Assembly (NCBI GenBank): GCA_963070105.1
Contig: OY718807.1
Coordinates: 4,127,001 to 4,191,000 of the forward strand
DNA: 64,000 nucleotides
DNA from: Litomosoides sigmodontis
Lineage: Eukaryota > Nematoda > Chromadorea > Rhabditida > Onchocercidae
Direction: 5' to 3'
Part shown: positions 1-12,918 of the stretch, piece by piece
Layout: each line of letters begins with the position of its first letter
Position numbering within the stretch: position 1 is the stretch's first letter
Translations under genes and position numbers: made by a program
The notes under the pieces: generated by a model
Database searches by the model: none
Told to the model about the DNA's origin: nothing
Seen by the model: only the letters and a program-made list of their open reading frames with translations

Positions 1-974
1 CCCATTCTTCCAGGATTAAATTATAGACTAAAACAAACAGGATAGAAACAAAGCTCTGAAAGCTCGATTAGCTTTTAGAGTTCTCAAACTATCAAATAGA
101 AATCTTATTTCCGTAAATTGTTTCCCAATGTTAAAACTATGTCTCGAAGCAACAGTAGCACACTTCATATTAGAGCACTGCCAACAGTTGATATTCTAAT
201 AAAAATTAAATCACCAGAATAGACAAAACTTATTACAAAATCAAAAACAAAAAAAATTCTAACCAACATCCGTAAATCCTTTTGGTAGAAAACCAAAAAA
301 TTGTGCTTCGTACTCATGCAGTCCATCCCACTCACAACTTTTCATAGCTCCTGAAGATAAAACCACAAATATAGCCCCAATTTGCACGTTGCCTAAACAC
401 TTACAGTTCCATGCGTGAAGCTGAGGTATGCTTAAGTTCTCATGCAACCACTTATCTTTATGACGTATAAAGTTCGCAAAAACCCTTCATAAGTTCGCAA
501 TTTTTTTGGTATGAATGACAAATAAAAGAAAACCAGACATAAAGCTAAATAAACAGTAGAGCAGACAGTACGAAAATACGCGTGGAGATTAGCAATCGAA
601 ATAAATAATGAAAACTGACTTCAATTTTTATTGAATCACTTAACGACACACAAAATCAAAGTACAATTACGGCAAGGAATGACTGAGTGGAAATCATTTA
701 TATGAGGATATAGAGGCACTGCATACACCGCTCTCGTCATTATCGATCAGAGCAATAACTTCCAATTTTATAGTTTTTTCCTTACTGTTACACCATTAGA
801 GTCATTAAAAAATTCATGGAAAACAACACTCATACAAAAGTTTGACACACCACAACCAAATCAATCACTTTTTAATGGAAATTTAAGCTGTTATCTTTGC
901 TGATATTTTTTTTTATTTCGTCAAAAAAAATACTTTAACTTGAAGCTAAACGACAATTATGTATTGAAGTAGTG
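1..974. other. Left edge, no assigned gene
   Basis: AT-rich sequence 3' of the Zwilch gene. Apart from one orphan minus-strand reading frame at 259-431 (listed separately), I see no exon pairs, RNA gene or repeat of note. Confidence 0.5.
259..431 (-). CDS. Orphan possible 3' exon, unknown product
   Basis: A minus-strand frame opens after a possible acceptor (CCTCAG) and runs about 57 codons to a TAG at 259. It has plausible amino-acid composition, with Cys, Trp and aromatic residues spread evenly and an ending of roughly GFLPKGFTDVG. There is no in-frame ATG at its upstream end, so it would have to be an exon. The only room for a 5' part on the same strand is the 540 bases before the Zwilch stop, or nesting within Zwilch. 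It could be an alternative last exon of Zwilch (the phase allows it) or chance. I do not recognise the sequence. Confidence 0.2.
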
Positions 975-3900
975 TTAATATCTTGATAGTGGCGGAATGA
1001 AACTTCCAGTAACAACAGAGATCTCGTAGTGACGCAGAGCTGCATCCAGCTTTAATTTTTCATCGTCGCTTGAACAAAAAACTTTCTCTAACGTAGAACT
1101 TTGAAGCGCACTCTGATCCCCGCTTTTCTGGAAGATTAATAAAAATGAATAGTTTGATATAAAAGTGGATAATTAGTATTTAATTGTTCAGAAAAACAAA
1201 CGGAAGCTCGCCAACAAAACGCAGAGTGTACTTTTCTTGCAATAAGGATAACTAAAATAAATTATTAGTGCGTGATGTTTCGATTTGAAAATTTAAACCA
1301 TTAGTATTTACGGGACGGAATTTCGTGATTGAAATGTTAACTGCTGTTGATATGTCGCAAAAGAAAAAAATACAATATTTGATATTTTATAGGAAGAATG
1401 GATGAAGGGATTTGAAAACTGGAGCTGGTATCCAATTTCAAAAGTTGATGCACAATAAAGTTGTTCGCGCTGAATCATTTACGAGACAAATTGGTATCCA
1501 TTATATTAGTTCAATTAAAATTACTAAAACGAAAAACCTTTGAACCATTGAGTTCTGTGATACTATTATCCATATTTGTTGCAGCGTCTTTAATTTCATG
1601 ACTTTTGATAAATGGTAACCAGGTAGTACGTGAGCATAAAATCATGCAGCGCGCTATCCAGCCTTGTTTGTTGGTAGTGTCCACAGTGATTTCTGATTTC
1701 CAAATTTTAGGGAGTCTACTGCAAAGTATTTTATGTTACTCAAAAAAGAAAAACCTTTGAATTAGTGAGATATTGCAAGCTTAATAGCTTCATGTGAACA
1801 AATTTTTTGTATATCTTGAGCATTTTCCAGTTCAAACAAAAATATATTTTCAAAGACTGATAATTTGAAATATTTTTCATTCATATCTATTGAATTCTAT
1901 CTCAGATAACCTTTTGAGAGATCCAATAGTAACAAATTTTGATTAGGAAGAAACAATTGGTAATTCTTTCATTTCAAAGTCGTATTTCAGGGTTCATAAC
2001 GATTTTTAAGAGAAAACTTACTTTTCATGTACAGGTTTGAAGATATCTGTAAATGACAGTCTGGAATTAAGTATGAAAGTCATTTCTCTCATCATTTCCT
2101 CAGTTATGTCGTTAGCTGTAGGAGATATATTCAACTTGCTGTATTGTCCAAGGACTTGCCTATACAATGGAACAGCTACATATAAAATATTGAATAGCAA
2201 TCGAAATGAACATCATTCTGAACGATTACATCAATATATGTGACTTACTTAAGATACTAAGTTTCAAAACTTTAACTACAACATTCCGCCAAACACGTAA
2301 CTTACCTTGCAATGATATTTATATGATGGCGATCCAACCTAAGGTATTGTTTGCATGTATTTACAACCAAAAGACAGTTATAAAATAGAAACAGTGTATC
2401 GGCCTGATCCTGTGGCTCCTTTTCCATATGGAAATCAAAAACTGCATCAATTTCAGCAACAGATCCAAAATACTCTATAAGAAATATAAGAAGATTGAAG
2501 TTAACGAAGTTTAGAGCGACCTCTAAATCTCATTTCTATACTCATCGTAAGGGTTTATGGAATGGGAACCATGAAGAGTAACCTCTATTTAAAAATTCGT
2601 CCATACAAGCTCTTCGCAACCGTTCTAGGCCCATTTCCAAATAGATTTGTATTGGTGTAAGGCCTTCTAAGCGCGGTAACAGCAAGTCATTGGTGCATGC
2701 ATCGCGCAATAAACGCGCCATTGTACACTTATTATTTGTTAGTATCTGCAACTAGCACACATTCCTTATTTTATGCATTCACAATATCTTGCAGATGCAT
2801 CGCTTTTATAGCTTAATTGACAAGACAAACAAAGACAGAAAGCACGAAAACTAACCAAAGTATTTTTATATCCTGCTTTCAAAGCATCAAAAACATATCT
2901 TAAAGCTTTTGTGAGGTCACGATTTGAATGGCAGTACTGTAATGTGAGCCACAGTTCCTCTGTAAAATCATGAGGTGCATCCAGTGGAACATTTTCTTCC
3001 AAATTTTTACCTACAATGAAATCATGCAATCATCTCTTACAGAATTAGCAGCTCGTAAGTCACCTGCAAAGTTCAAAATGAGCACTTTAACATACTTCGA
3101 GGGATAGTTGAACTTTGATTAAGCAGTAACTGTAACGTAGAATTCATAATCCTCTCATCTTCATGCAATCGATCAGAATCCACATTTGGCCAAGTCACTT
3201 TACCGGTTCGTAAGGCACGTCCCAAAGTTAACACCAGTTCCAACTCAGCAGCCAAACTAAGATGAGGTAGACGTACATCAAGCCAACCTGGTGATATTTT
3301 CTGCAAAAGGACTTCATAGTTTTTTACAAAAAACTATCCACTATAAAAAAAGAACCAGAAGCATCTTACATACTTGCGAATATCTTCAAAGTATTACAAA
3401 TTTCAGAACGATTATGGAACCGTAATTACGATAACAATAAAACAATCAAGTCGTATATTAACGTTTTTTGGTTATCACAACTCAAACATACGGCGACGAC
3501 AGAAGCTGATGGAATAGGTTTTGATAGTATTTCATCAGAGCAATGATTCATATTTGGAAATGTCCAAGATATGTGGAGTTCTACAAATCCAGATACTCTG
3601 TTTTGATTGTCTCGATTGATTGAAACCGTTTTCGGAACAACGTCATACATGCAATAAGCTATATTTGGAGAAACCTAAACGCATATAAGACTTAAGTAGA
3701 ATGAAATAAAGTTATTCCAATGAATACCTCCACTTTTTTAACAAGAGGCTATACATAACATAAAAAATGAAAACGTAGTTGTGTGATTTTGGAAAAAAAT
3801 TCATATCTTTAAGGCTCTGAAAGAAAGTAAACTACAAACTCACTTTATAAGAATCATAAAAGCGTTTCATGTAATCCTCCAAAAATTTGACGATACGTGT

Positions 3901-5460
3901 ATAATTTCGTGCTGAAAGGATCACCTTACACTATTTTTCTCAAGCGGCTCATGATATCAATTAGTAGTTGATTGAAAGTAGTAAAGTATGCCGCAACTAA
4001 TGTACATTTACATCATTTCTTTACGTTGTTGCGTTTTTTATATCTACGATTAATATCCATCACAACTCGTCACTGAGAGTGACCTAGAAAATACTTACGT
4101 AGTGTTCTAACATGGTATGTCGCAATGCCATCTTTTGTTTTGCATATACCTAACAAACATGTGTAAAGATAGTCGTTCGTATCACAAAAAATCCAAATAA
4201 CTGGATCTCGAACAGTTTCCGCATCAAATGGGATTCCATCAGTAGTAAATCTAAATTTAGATATTTCCAACCAATTGAATTCTACAATGTGTTTCAATTA
4301 GTGCTGAAAATATAATCAATCCATTACATTATTATCAGTTAAACATAACATACATGCCAGCGAGAGATCGAGCTTCTGATGTTTTCAGCGAAGACAAAGA
4401 AAACTGTTTCACTGCTACAGAATAACTGTATTCATCAACCAAATTCTTTGATGTATCCCTTGCCTAAAATCTGTTGAATGTACCGATGAAAGATATTATT
4501 TGTAATCTCCACAATCTAGGCGGAAAAAACTTTATATGCAGTGGTTCTAAATTCCAATAACTCGCGCACACTAGTGGAGTAAAAAACTGATCTTTCACAG
4601 ATCCATTTAAACAATAAGCCCTAAAAACCCGAAAAACAATAATAAAACCAAAATAAACCGTAACCTGCAACTTCGATAATGTTAAAAATTCGTATTTCAA
4701 AGGTGAACTGCCGAGTTCGGAACCGCTCAGAGAACTCGACCCTTCACATTCCTGTAATTGGTCCTTTAATTCTGGCTGGGTACTTCGATTTCCTTTTTCT
4801 TTATCTGTATCCTGAATAAATAGGTATTAAAGTTCATAATGAGTGAAGCTTTAAGGAGTAAAACATGGCCTGCGAAATCTAAAGAATAAATTCGATAAAG
4901 CTAGAAATTTAGTAGATTGAGAGAACCGTTTTATCACAGTTTTCACAGCCTGCACATATTCCGATATTCATATTTATGCTTATGCCTAATGCACATTCTC
5001 ATAAGACTTATTAATAAAACTTCATAGCTGTACTATAAAAATATATACATGTAACATTATTAACTAACTAAAAAGACCTCGCAATCAGATTCTACAGCGC
5101 GATCGATCATCACAATTTCTTTTCCCATCATCCACGACATATTGTCGATCACTGGCACTTCGCAAGCATTTAAGAGACGAGCTCGATACTTGCCAAACTT
5201 AAAATGTATAATGGAAAACTGTGTGTTAAGAGCGCTGGAAAAAAAAGAATTGTATGAAAAAAATGAAAGTACTGCATTGCAATATTTCTACTTAGGATTA
5301 AAACTGAAAAATTTTATAGTTTTTCATTAGTTTTGATCTCTTTAACCATGCTTTTACATGGTCCACTTCATGTGCGTCCGATATCCTACATATAAGTAAT
5401 GCTTACAAGTGTTGCACCGTTTTTAGAACATAATTCCGTTCGGGTGATATTCGGCAGCAT
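975..5460 (-). CDS. zwl-1: Zwilch, RZZ kinetochore complex subunit
   Basis: Zwilch is a subunit of the Rod-Zw10-Zwilch complex, which recruits Spindly, dynein and Mad1-Mad2 to kinetochores for the spindle checkpoint. Proposed exons: 5407..5460, 5078..5197, 4665..4811, 4531..4620, 4358..4463, 4099..4281, 3844..3911, 3492..3674, 3096..3300, 2856..3010, 2583..2745, 2306..2474, 2022..2159, 1538..1718, 975..1127. They keep phase throughout and give 704 residues (human Zwilch is about 590, from memory). Family-like blocks in order are a PVIWIFCDTND segment, VELHISWTFP, a GRALRTGKVTWP helix, DFTEELW, LTPIQIYLEMGLERL and EYFGSVAEID. These match the order of the corresponding blocks of vertebrate Zwilch as I recall it. 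The first exon is short (18 codons) and has a candidate trans-splice acceptor 15 bases upstream. The least certain junction is 4282..4357, which only works as a GC-AG intron. Confidence 0.85.
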
Positions 5461-5475
5461 GTTATACCAAAGAAC

Positions 5476-5482
5476 CTAAAAC
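5476..5482 (-). promoter_or_regulatory. Candidate trans-splice acceptor of zwl-1
   Basis: On the minus strand GTTTTAG precedes a 15-base leader and the ATG at 5460. A pyrimidine-rich AG so close to the start, with no exon obvious upstream, is the usual nematode spliced-leader arrangement. Confidence 0.5.
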
Positions 5483-6287
5483 TCTACGCATAACCGATGA
5501 AACACTCGTAACTGATATTTCGATTTTTTTGCGCTCCCTAGCAATTTGCAAAACGGTGAAATTTACAAAACGGTAAATCAATTCAAAAAAAATAATAACA
5601 TGAATGCACCCAATCAAATGTTATTTATAGCAGAAATAAGAACCGATTGAAACTGAAATTGTGACAACGGGAATTAATCAGCTAAAATTGCTTGCTTCAA
5701 ATAAAAAAGGTAACAAAAATCTCTCAAAAAAATCTACAAAATTAAAATGAATAAAATTTTATTTAAATTACAGCATCATGAAATCAAATTTTAAAGTTCC
5801 AAAGAAGCATGTACCCAACAAATATTATTTACGTTTGAAATAAAGGATAAGTGAAACAGGTTGTAAGGTAAAAGTCATTCAAGTACATTTTATATAATGC
5901 TGGTAAATTCCACACTAACAACCATGTGTAAGAGTGAGTTAAAATAAAATTAGAACACACATCCACAAAACGGTGTACGGCCGAAAAACAGTTGGTTACT
6001 GAAACACGCTCAATAAAAGAACAGAAAGCTATGATATATGTATATCAAAATTGTAGAATGGTAACTCAAGCTGGAATGAATAAGATCTTCGAACTGAAAC
6101 TTTTTAGTAAAATGCACAAAGAAACGACATTACACATAAAATCATATACATGGTAAATTCGAAATTGCAATATTTTTTTAAAGAAAGTCAATTCCGTTAA
6201 TTTTTTTAAACTCTTAATAAGTCGAAAAAATTAGCAGAGTTAAGCAAAATCTATTAAAACAATAAAATCAGAACAAATCTGAGCCAC
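5483..6287. other. Spacer between zwl-1 and the membrane-protein gene
   Basis: About 800 AT-rich bases between two genes on the same strand. I see no further exon. The spacing is longer than is usual within a nematode operon, though co-transcription cannot be excluded. Confidence 0.5.
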
Positions 6288-9200
6288 TTACGCAAATGGC
6301 TTCGACAAATAACTAGAAAGACGAGTTGGAGTAGGCAAACGTGACTTTTTACCATCACAATTCAGCATACCTGACCGACGTCGAAGTTCGATGTCACCTA
6401 AGGTTCGTCGAGAAATTCCACCGTTTTTGAACTTTAAACTCAAGTCTTCCGGTGATGTAAGCCCGTATCTATGACTGTTGAATTGCATAATTCTGGACGC
6501 TTTTGGTTTATTGACCTGAAAAGATAGTAGTAACAAGAACTTTTACAACAAGGAATTTTAGTATAATACAGAATAGATTAAAAGTAAATCTCAAAATTAC
6601 TCTTACAATAAGAATTAGAAAAAATAAACAGTACCTTAACTACACAAGAAAACGCGACATAACAGACTATGAAAAGGACCGTGACACAGTATAGCCTATA
6701 AATAAAGAACGACATCGAATTAAAACTTCACAAATCAAATATTTTGATAATGAAGTGGAAAGTAGGACTTGACAGCATCAGTCAACAACTTTCTTTGATA
6801 ACAATCCAAATTAGGTTATTCCTCTACCCAGTAAAATCACAGGCTCCCTCTACCGGAAGATTATTATACTCAATAAGACGAACCATATAAAAGCAACATA
6901 TTCTGCTCGATGTTCGAAATTCGTGCCGCAGATTGCATAGTACTCCAAAGGCTCACCGCCTACTGTATGCGGTAACTGCCCACCGGGAATACAATGAAAA
7001 TCAAATAGATTTTGTTGCTGTTCTCTTATACAGAAATATTTCTTGCGATATGAAACCTGAAATGAAGAATAATTGCTCGAATAAAGTAAGGCAGATCTTC
7101 ATGTATAAATAGCTAAAAACTTTTAATTTAATTTTGCTAGAAATCTGGTAGACTCAATAAAACCAATCAAGTGAGCTTATTTAATTTTCTGCAACATTAC
7201 ATTTTCTGTAACATGCAACATTACAAATATATAAGGAATATATTAAAACCATACCAAACCAAAAAGTGAAAAAATTTGTTCCATTTCGTCACATGGACCA
7301 ATTGCTTGATACACACCTTCTGAAATGATGTTCATAGGAGAACTAAACGCAACCAATACCATATGAAGAAAGAAGTGCACAGCGACAATTGAGATTTCGA
7401 CCGATATATCAACGTGTGTTTCATCCAGTGGAGCTGTGATCAATCGATTTTTTGCTGCTGAAATATACAATGTAATAAGGCGGTGCAGCTAATCTCAAAG
7501 AAATCTTATATACTTATTTCAAATCAACTTAGCTTATCAGTGTAAGCTAGGAAATTTTCCTTTAAAATTATAACCTCCTTAATTTCCAATCTTCATAATT
7601 TCTAAAGTATAAAACAAAATTTTCATTTATTTAAAATGTTAGAAATCCATATAATGTGCAATAAAAATTTCAAACCTTCATCATGCAAGTTATATTCCAT
7701 TCTAGAAGTAAGCAATGCTTTTATTGCTATAGCTACATATATAATGAGGAAAAGTGCCAATGAAAAGACGGAATGGATCTAAAAAGGTAAAAAGGGGCAA
7801 TTACGCATTTGATAAATTATAACTCAAATGAGCAAAAACAGACAAAAAAGATTCACACAAAAATGATTTGTTACCCGGAAAATATCATGCAGGATGTGGA
7901 AAAAAATTATGTACTGAAATATAGCAAAGCAAAGAGCAAGTAAAGCTGCACCAACAACACATAAGAATTCAGCAACAAATCTAAAAATCCTCGTTATTTT
8001 CTGGAAATTATATAACCGACTTGAAAAGTTGACAAATAGTTCCAGTTGTTATACATCTGTGACATATGAGATCTAATTCACACAGGGTTTTTAGTAGTTG
8101 GAAAATCATTGGGCCTTTATCATCGTAATATATAGGAAGGTAGACACATCAATTAGATAAGGAAAAAATTAAAACTTGATCAAAAACGTACAGCTAACCA
8201 TAAACATTAGAAAATAATGAAATATCTAGAACCTTTTCCAGTCATATTTTTCGCGAACAAATCCTTTCCGAAATAAGTATAAACTAACATTGAATGATGT
8301 CCCTAGCATTGCATACCATGCCAAAACAACTAGTGGTACAGAATAAAATCTGGAAAAGTGAACAGCAGTAATAAGCGTAAGAATAGTTCTCTAAATGGCT
8401 AGTGTTCTGCTGTTGCTCTTTAAAATGTTTTTGATGATTAATATTGAGTTCGACATTACTGCTTGAAGAGCATAAACAAACGCACGTGCTTATGAGACGT
8501 GGGTCATCAGCATGCCACTGCCACCAAAGCAACTTTGTACCTATCACTTGTAGAGGTAACGAAAACAAGAGTACTAGAAGACCGTTTGCAACAGCTTCAC
8601 CCCACCACTTCAAACGAATCCTGTAAAAATTTGCTTTCTAAACAAACAAAACAAATTCATAAGACGTAAGAAGTTATTTCAAGACAAAACTTGAAATGAA
8701 GTGGCAAAAGGAATATGAAAATTACTTCTTCGCTATAACATATGAAGTGTAGAATAATGTGTGGTAGATACCACATAGCAAATAAAGCGGGATACGCATT
8801 CCCATGAATGTTAATAATGATTGACTATAGAACACTGCATTCATGCTTTCATCGACAAATTTAATACTTTCCGTAAAGAATGCCAATAAACAGACGCCAA
8901 TCCATGTATACAAATGGCGTGAACCACTGCGGAAAGCTTAAAATTATAAAATCAAAAATTCGAACAAAAGTCTTTTTAAATGTCCACCATAAGCGATCTT
9001 TTTTAAATTTTCATTGGGAGTATCAACTCAGTTGAATAAAATAAAATGGAAACAGAAAAAAATAAGTAAAAAATACAAAAACTAATGATCATAAAAAAAT
9101 TGATTTTTTTGAAACTTTTTCTTGATTATTTAAACTAAAGAACAAAATAGCACCACAAATGAGGGACAATAACCAAAGCAGTGAATACAGGAATTCCGAT

Positions 9201-9883
9201 ATAACCAACGTTGGATGTTTTTCCATCAATGTTTCTAGATCTCGAGTTTTACATAACCAATCTGCCACCTATAAACAGTTTGGAGAACAGGAAAAATTAA
9301 GTTTCGAAGAAACTTTTTTTATCTTTCAAAATCTCTTTCTTTTGTGATTCCCAAAAACTAAACGTAAAAATATTTATAACATAATAAACCTATTGGACGT
9401 TTCATAGTTTGTCAATTGAAGTGTCAATTGCAAACAGTTACGGGCAAAATTTATGATTAAATTCAGCTGAACTCTCACATGCATTTATGCAAATTCCATA
9501 GTAAATTTTCTACATTAAAAATCAAGACCTTCTGCAAAACTAAGGACTATAAAGTTTAATCAAAAAGAAGTACTATGCTATTTAAGCTTTTTGGATAAGG
9601 TCCCACGAAATGGATGATCAATTTCTAAATTTCAGTGGAAAACGAATATGATAAAATAGAATGATAAAGAACTAACTGTAACAATTTTCATCACCATCAA
9701 TATGATATTCTTCTTCGTATTTTGACATATCATGAACGGAAAATATCGAAATACGTAGGAATCCAGCAGATATTCCATAACAGCTAAAAATGCTTTATCA
9801 TGATCCGTTGCTCAAAACAATACAAAACAGCCACGGCAAAAAGAACCTCAAATAATTTTCATTTCCGCAGAATTGTCCTTTCT
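6288..9883 (-). CDS. Multipass (about 10 TM) membrane protein of unknown function
   Basis: Twelve exons keep phase: 9847..9883, 9677..9783, 9144..9261, 8726..8926, 8486..8620, 8233..8349, 7875..7980, 7676..7778, 7255..7457, 6854..7056, 6635..6695 and 6288..6515, about 540 residues without the 5' end. An acidic and Cys-bearing lead segment is followed by around ten hydrophobic helices and then a basic, Ser/Arg-rich cytoplasmic-like tail. A landmark is LLWWQWHADDP directly after a helix, with GSRHLYTWIG and a Trp-Gly-Glu segment before it. I recall this motif order from an uncharacterised nematode family (possibly the one catalogued as DUF7802). No function can be inferred beyond membrane location. 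The 5' end is unresolved: the exon at 9847 has no in-frame ATG. A first exon at 10814..10913 fits the phase but is not proven. Confidence 0.75.
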
Positions 9884-10813
9884 CTACAACGTTAATAGGT
9901 AAATAAATTGCATATTCATAGATATTTATTCTCTAAGTCTTTTTTTTTAATTAATTAATTCATATTGGACAGATTTTCACTGGATTTTTAGCCTGCTGAT
10001 CTTAAATTAGTGAATCTTTCCAATATTGTTGTTCAACGACTTCTGATTATCAAACTAAGCTTGTGACTACAGCACCTCGACCTTGCACCTTATAAAGTGG
10101 AATATGTACTTCGTTTGGTTTCACAAAAGCTTAGCATCAAATATGCAGATTAAGAAGTTAATAAAGACAAAAGGAGCAAACAAGCCTTCCACGATTACTA
10201 TGCTAAATGAAATCATAGAGAGAAAGGAAAAAGTCGGATTTCATTCCAAAATTAAAACATGTGCAAAACATATAGGACAAAAATTTGCAGTTTACGTATC
10301 CATACGATCAAACATCGTATGCAAGGAACAGTTCCAATGCAATAAAAGCATAGAGAATTCTTTCGGAAAAAAGTTCGTCATGGCAGTGCTATTTGTACAG
10401 CCATTAACTGCCCAGGTAAAAAATGGAAACAGTAGAGAAGAGTGTTGAAGAGTGCGGTGAAGCCACCACATAGCTACTAGTGTACTGGTGATGAGTCAGC
10501 AGTGTTTGTTTTGGAATATTATTAGTTCACCAAATCTCAGAACAGAAAGCCATGATCTATTAGTCCTAATATACTGACCGTCTTGTGCTGACCAGGACAG
10601 TGTCATCACCAGCCTGCTTCCAATAGTGAGCAAATACCCTCCCGCCAAACGCAGAATTTCAAACTGGAAACCACGCTAAGTGCGAATGCGCAGAATGCGA
10701 CGGTCAACCGCGAAATCTTGCACGCAAACAGAAAATACGGGTGTGACTGTGATTGTAGGTGAGGTAAGGCGTCTGTACTGTTATCAAGGCAGACAAACTG
10801 TCAGCTACTGCAC
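9884..10813. other. Possible long 5' intron or intergenic sequence
   Basis: If the exon at 10814..10913 belongs to the multipass gene, this is its first intron. Otherwise it is intergenic. The plus strand carries a 114-codon open frame starting at the ATG at 10106, without splice context or recognisable domains. I do not call it a gene. Confidence 0.4.
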
Positions 10814-10913
10814 CTGTTAGCTCATCAAATGACGTTGCTGACGCTTCTCGCTTTTTCATTTCTTTTCTTTCGATTGCTTCTTTCTGCCTTTGCGTCCATC
10901 CTCTTTTCGCCAT
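10814..10913 (-). CDS. Candidate first exon of the multipass gene
   Basis: ATG at 10913 opens a very hydrophilic Lys/Arg/Glu-rich segment (starts MAKRGWTQRQKEAIERKEMK) and reaches a possible donor ACAG/gtgcag at 10814. The exon ends in phase 1. That is what the exon starting at 9883 needs, and the total then becomes 573 codons with no remainder. Against it, the donor is weak and an overlapping ATG at 10935 opens a different short frame. A charged cytosolic N-terminus is compatible with a multipass protein. Confidence 0.3.
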
Positions 10914-12065
10914 TCGCCGTTCTCCAATTCCATCTACAGTTCAGAGAGGTTATGAAGAGAGACTAAAAGCTTCAAGGATCGGGTCTAGATGGGAAGTGTC
11001 TTCAGCTTTTCACTCATAGCTCATCAAATCGATGAGAACCTCTGCTTCACCACTTCGCACTCAACAGTTAACTCTTAATCGATTGCAGTACGCTGAAGAA
11101 AACTTCGAGAACTGAAGTTAGTTTTTGTTGTCAGTGCTCCTCCAACGGTATTTGTGCACATAGTCCTCCCGGAAACTAGCATCTCCTGTCGGCAGAAAGA
11201 GAAATAATATAGAAGGCAAATACAAACATCTTTGTGGTCGAATGAACAAGAAATTTACATTTGGCTTCATTTCTCACAGCATTAAGTAGCTATTCAATTC
11301 AAAATCAAAAGTATAAAAGGGGAAGCGTTAGTACTGATGGTGAAATTCATGCATTCTTTGTTAGCCATAAGTGTGGAGAAGGGTACGGTGATCGGATGGA
11401 AAAGAGGTAGTGTTGAGGGTGTGAGTGCCTTTTTGTGATTTATCTTACCCTTTTCTTATTTCCCTTGAGATTTTTTTGCTGTCACTTTATTGCTGGATGT
11501 AATCTCATTTAATTTAAGTGTATCAATTGAGTTCTGCACCCCTCACCTTTTGTCTTTTTTTTTTGTGAACTCTATTTTGTATGGAATAATAATGTCAAAT
11601 AAAGTTACGTGCACTGTTTGTTGTACATTAACCGTGGTTGTCGTCGGCAAGTTTATTTAGAAATAGCGTAATGTTTGTTCATTCGACATATTTGACCAGG
11701 TTGTCGCAGTAGGTGTACTTAAGGCAAAAACGGAAAATATTCTAATTTATACATACAGTTTGTAAGATTTCGACTTACGGAATTTTACAAACAAAATAGT
11801 GGATTGACAAATGGCACTCAAAAGTTATTAAAAGAAGTGAATGAACAATTACCATAGAGATAGAGATTGTTGTATGTTGAAAGTCATATTGAAATTTTAG
11901 CATTTTATGTTTCTTTTCTTAACTGTTAGTATCTTTCAATGTACATTACGCATTGATTTCATTTGACAAACTTCGTTGTTAACTGGCTTTTGTAATTAAT
12001 ATCATTTTCATTCATTAGGGACGTACGAAATTACTGAATTATATGATTCCTGAGTTGATATTTTA
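10914..12065. other. Intergenic, nothing assigned
   Basis: Divergent intergenic region between the minus-strand multipass gene and the plus-strand three-helix gene. It probably contains both promoters. I see no conserved element or exon I can defend. Confidence 0.5.
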
Positions 12066-12073
12066 CTTTCCAG
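12066..12073 (+). promoter_or_regulatory. Candidate trans-splice acceptor
   Basis: ACTTTCCAG, preceded by a T-rich tract, lies about 40 bases before the ATG at 12113. A very short upstream frame (ATG at 12082) ends before the main start. Confidence 0.45.
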
Positions 12074-12112
12074 GTTTTTTAATGCGAAATATTCATTTAT
12101 AAGTTTGTTTTT

Positions 12113-12918
12113 ATGAATCTGTGGACTTCAACGAGTTATATGGGTACGGGACACAAAGCACTGTTCATATGGTTGTTGCTTTTGCTCGCCCTTGTCTTTC
12201 TAGTTGTTTATTTGGTTAGTTTTTGTTCTTATACATATTTCGCTACATTTCAAATAATTTTAAACAGTTGCTTGAGGAATCTGTTTAAAATCGAGTTTAA
12301 AATTTTCAGGATGGTGGTCTGGATGGCGAGCCGTCGATATTTTTTGTGATTTTAGGATTTTTTGACGTCCTCTTTTTGTCTACTGCAATAATGAGCCTAA
12401 TGCGCCACTATCAAATTTGTGGCGTGGGAAGAAAGCAATATGATATGAATGCACCATATCCGGTGACACCATACGTTTACCCTCTAGAAAAGCGAACTAC
12501 TGTCGTTGTATTTGGTAATTTATCTTATTTTGAACTACTGATAAGCTCACAATTGCACAACTATTTCATTTCGTACTAACAGCAGCTTTATTCAGATGAG
12601 GAAAATGTTAGTCTTATAACTTCAAAATGATAGCGTATTTTCTTTTCTCTATTGGTCATCAATATGTCTAAATCACAATAGGACTTTAGACTTACTGTAC
12701 CTGGAAAACTTTCAAAATCAGGAATATTTTCAGCATTATTGGTCTTCAAAGTTATTTTCGAAGTACTGCTCTATATTCGATTAAAATTTGGTGTGGTTCA
12801 GGTGTTCTGGTTGGCAATGCCACTTTGGTCATTTCTGATCGTCTTGATCATCGAATTAACTTTTCGTTTATTTAGTATACACAATAGGCCAGCAGTAAAA
12901 GTAAGGCAACACAGTTAG
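12113..12918 (+). CDS. Small three-helix membrane protein, unknown
   Basis: Exon 1 (12113..12214) encodes a 34-residue start with one strongly hydrophobic helix. Exon 2 (from 12310) adds a second helix and a Tyr/Pro-rich loop (NAPYPVTPYVYPLEKR). Exon 3 (from 12802) encodes a third helix with Trp and Phe, followed by a short basic tail. The second donor is ambiguous. Ending at 12504 keeps the membrane-like frame of exon 3, while ending at 12514 reads a polar frame that stops near 12877. I prefer the first because exon 3 then has a transmembrane segment. The end is also uncertain: the frame stops at 12918 unless the gtaagg at 12901 is used as a donor. I do not recognise the family. Confidence 0.45.

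Noticed and set aside
10083..10448. 121-codon plus-strand open frame with a fragment (LDLAPY) just upstream recalling mariner transposase
   Set aside because: Only a few residues resemble the motif, there are no inverted repeats or catalytic Asp pair, and the frame has no recognisable domain.
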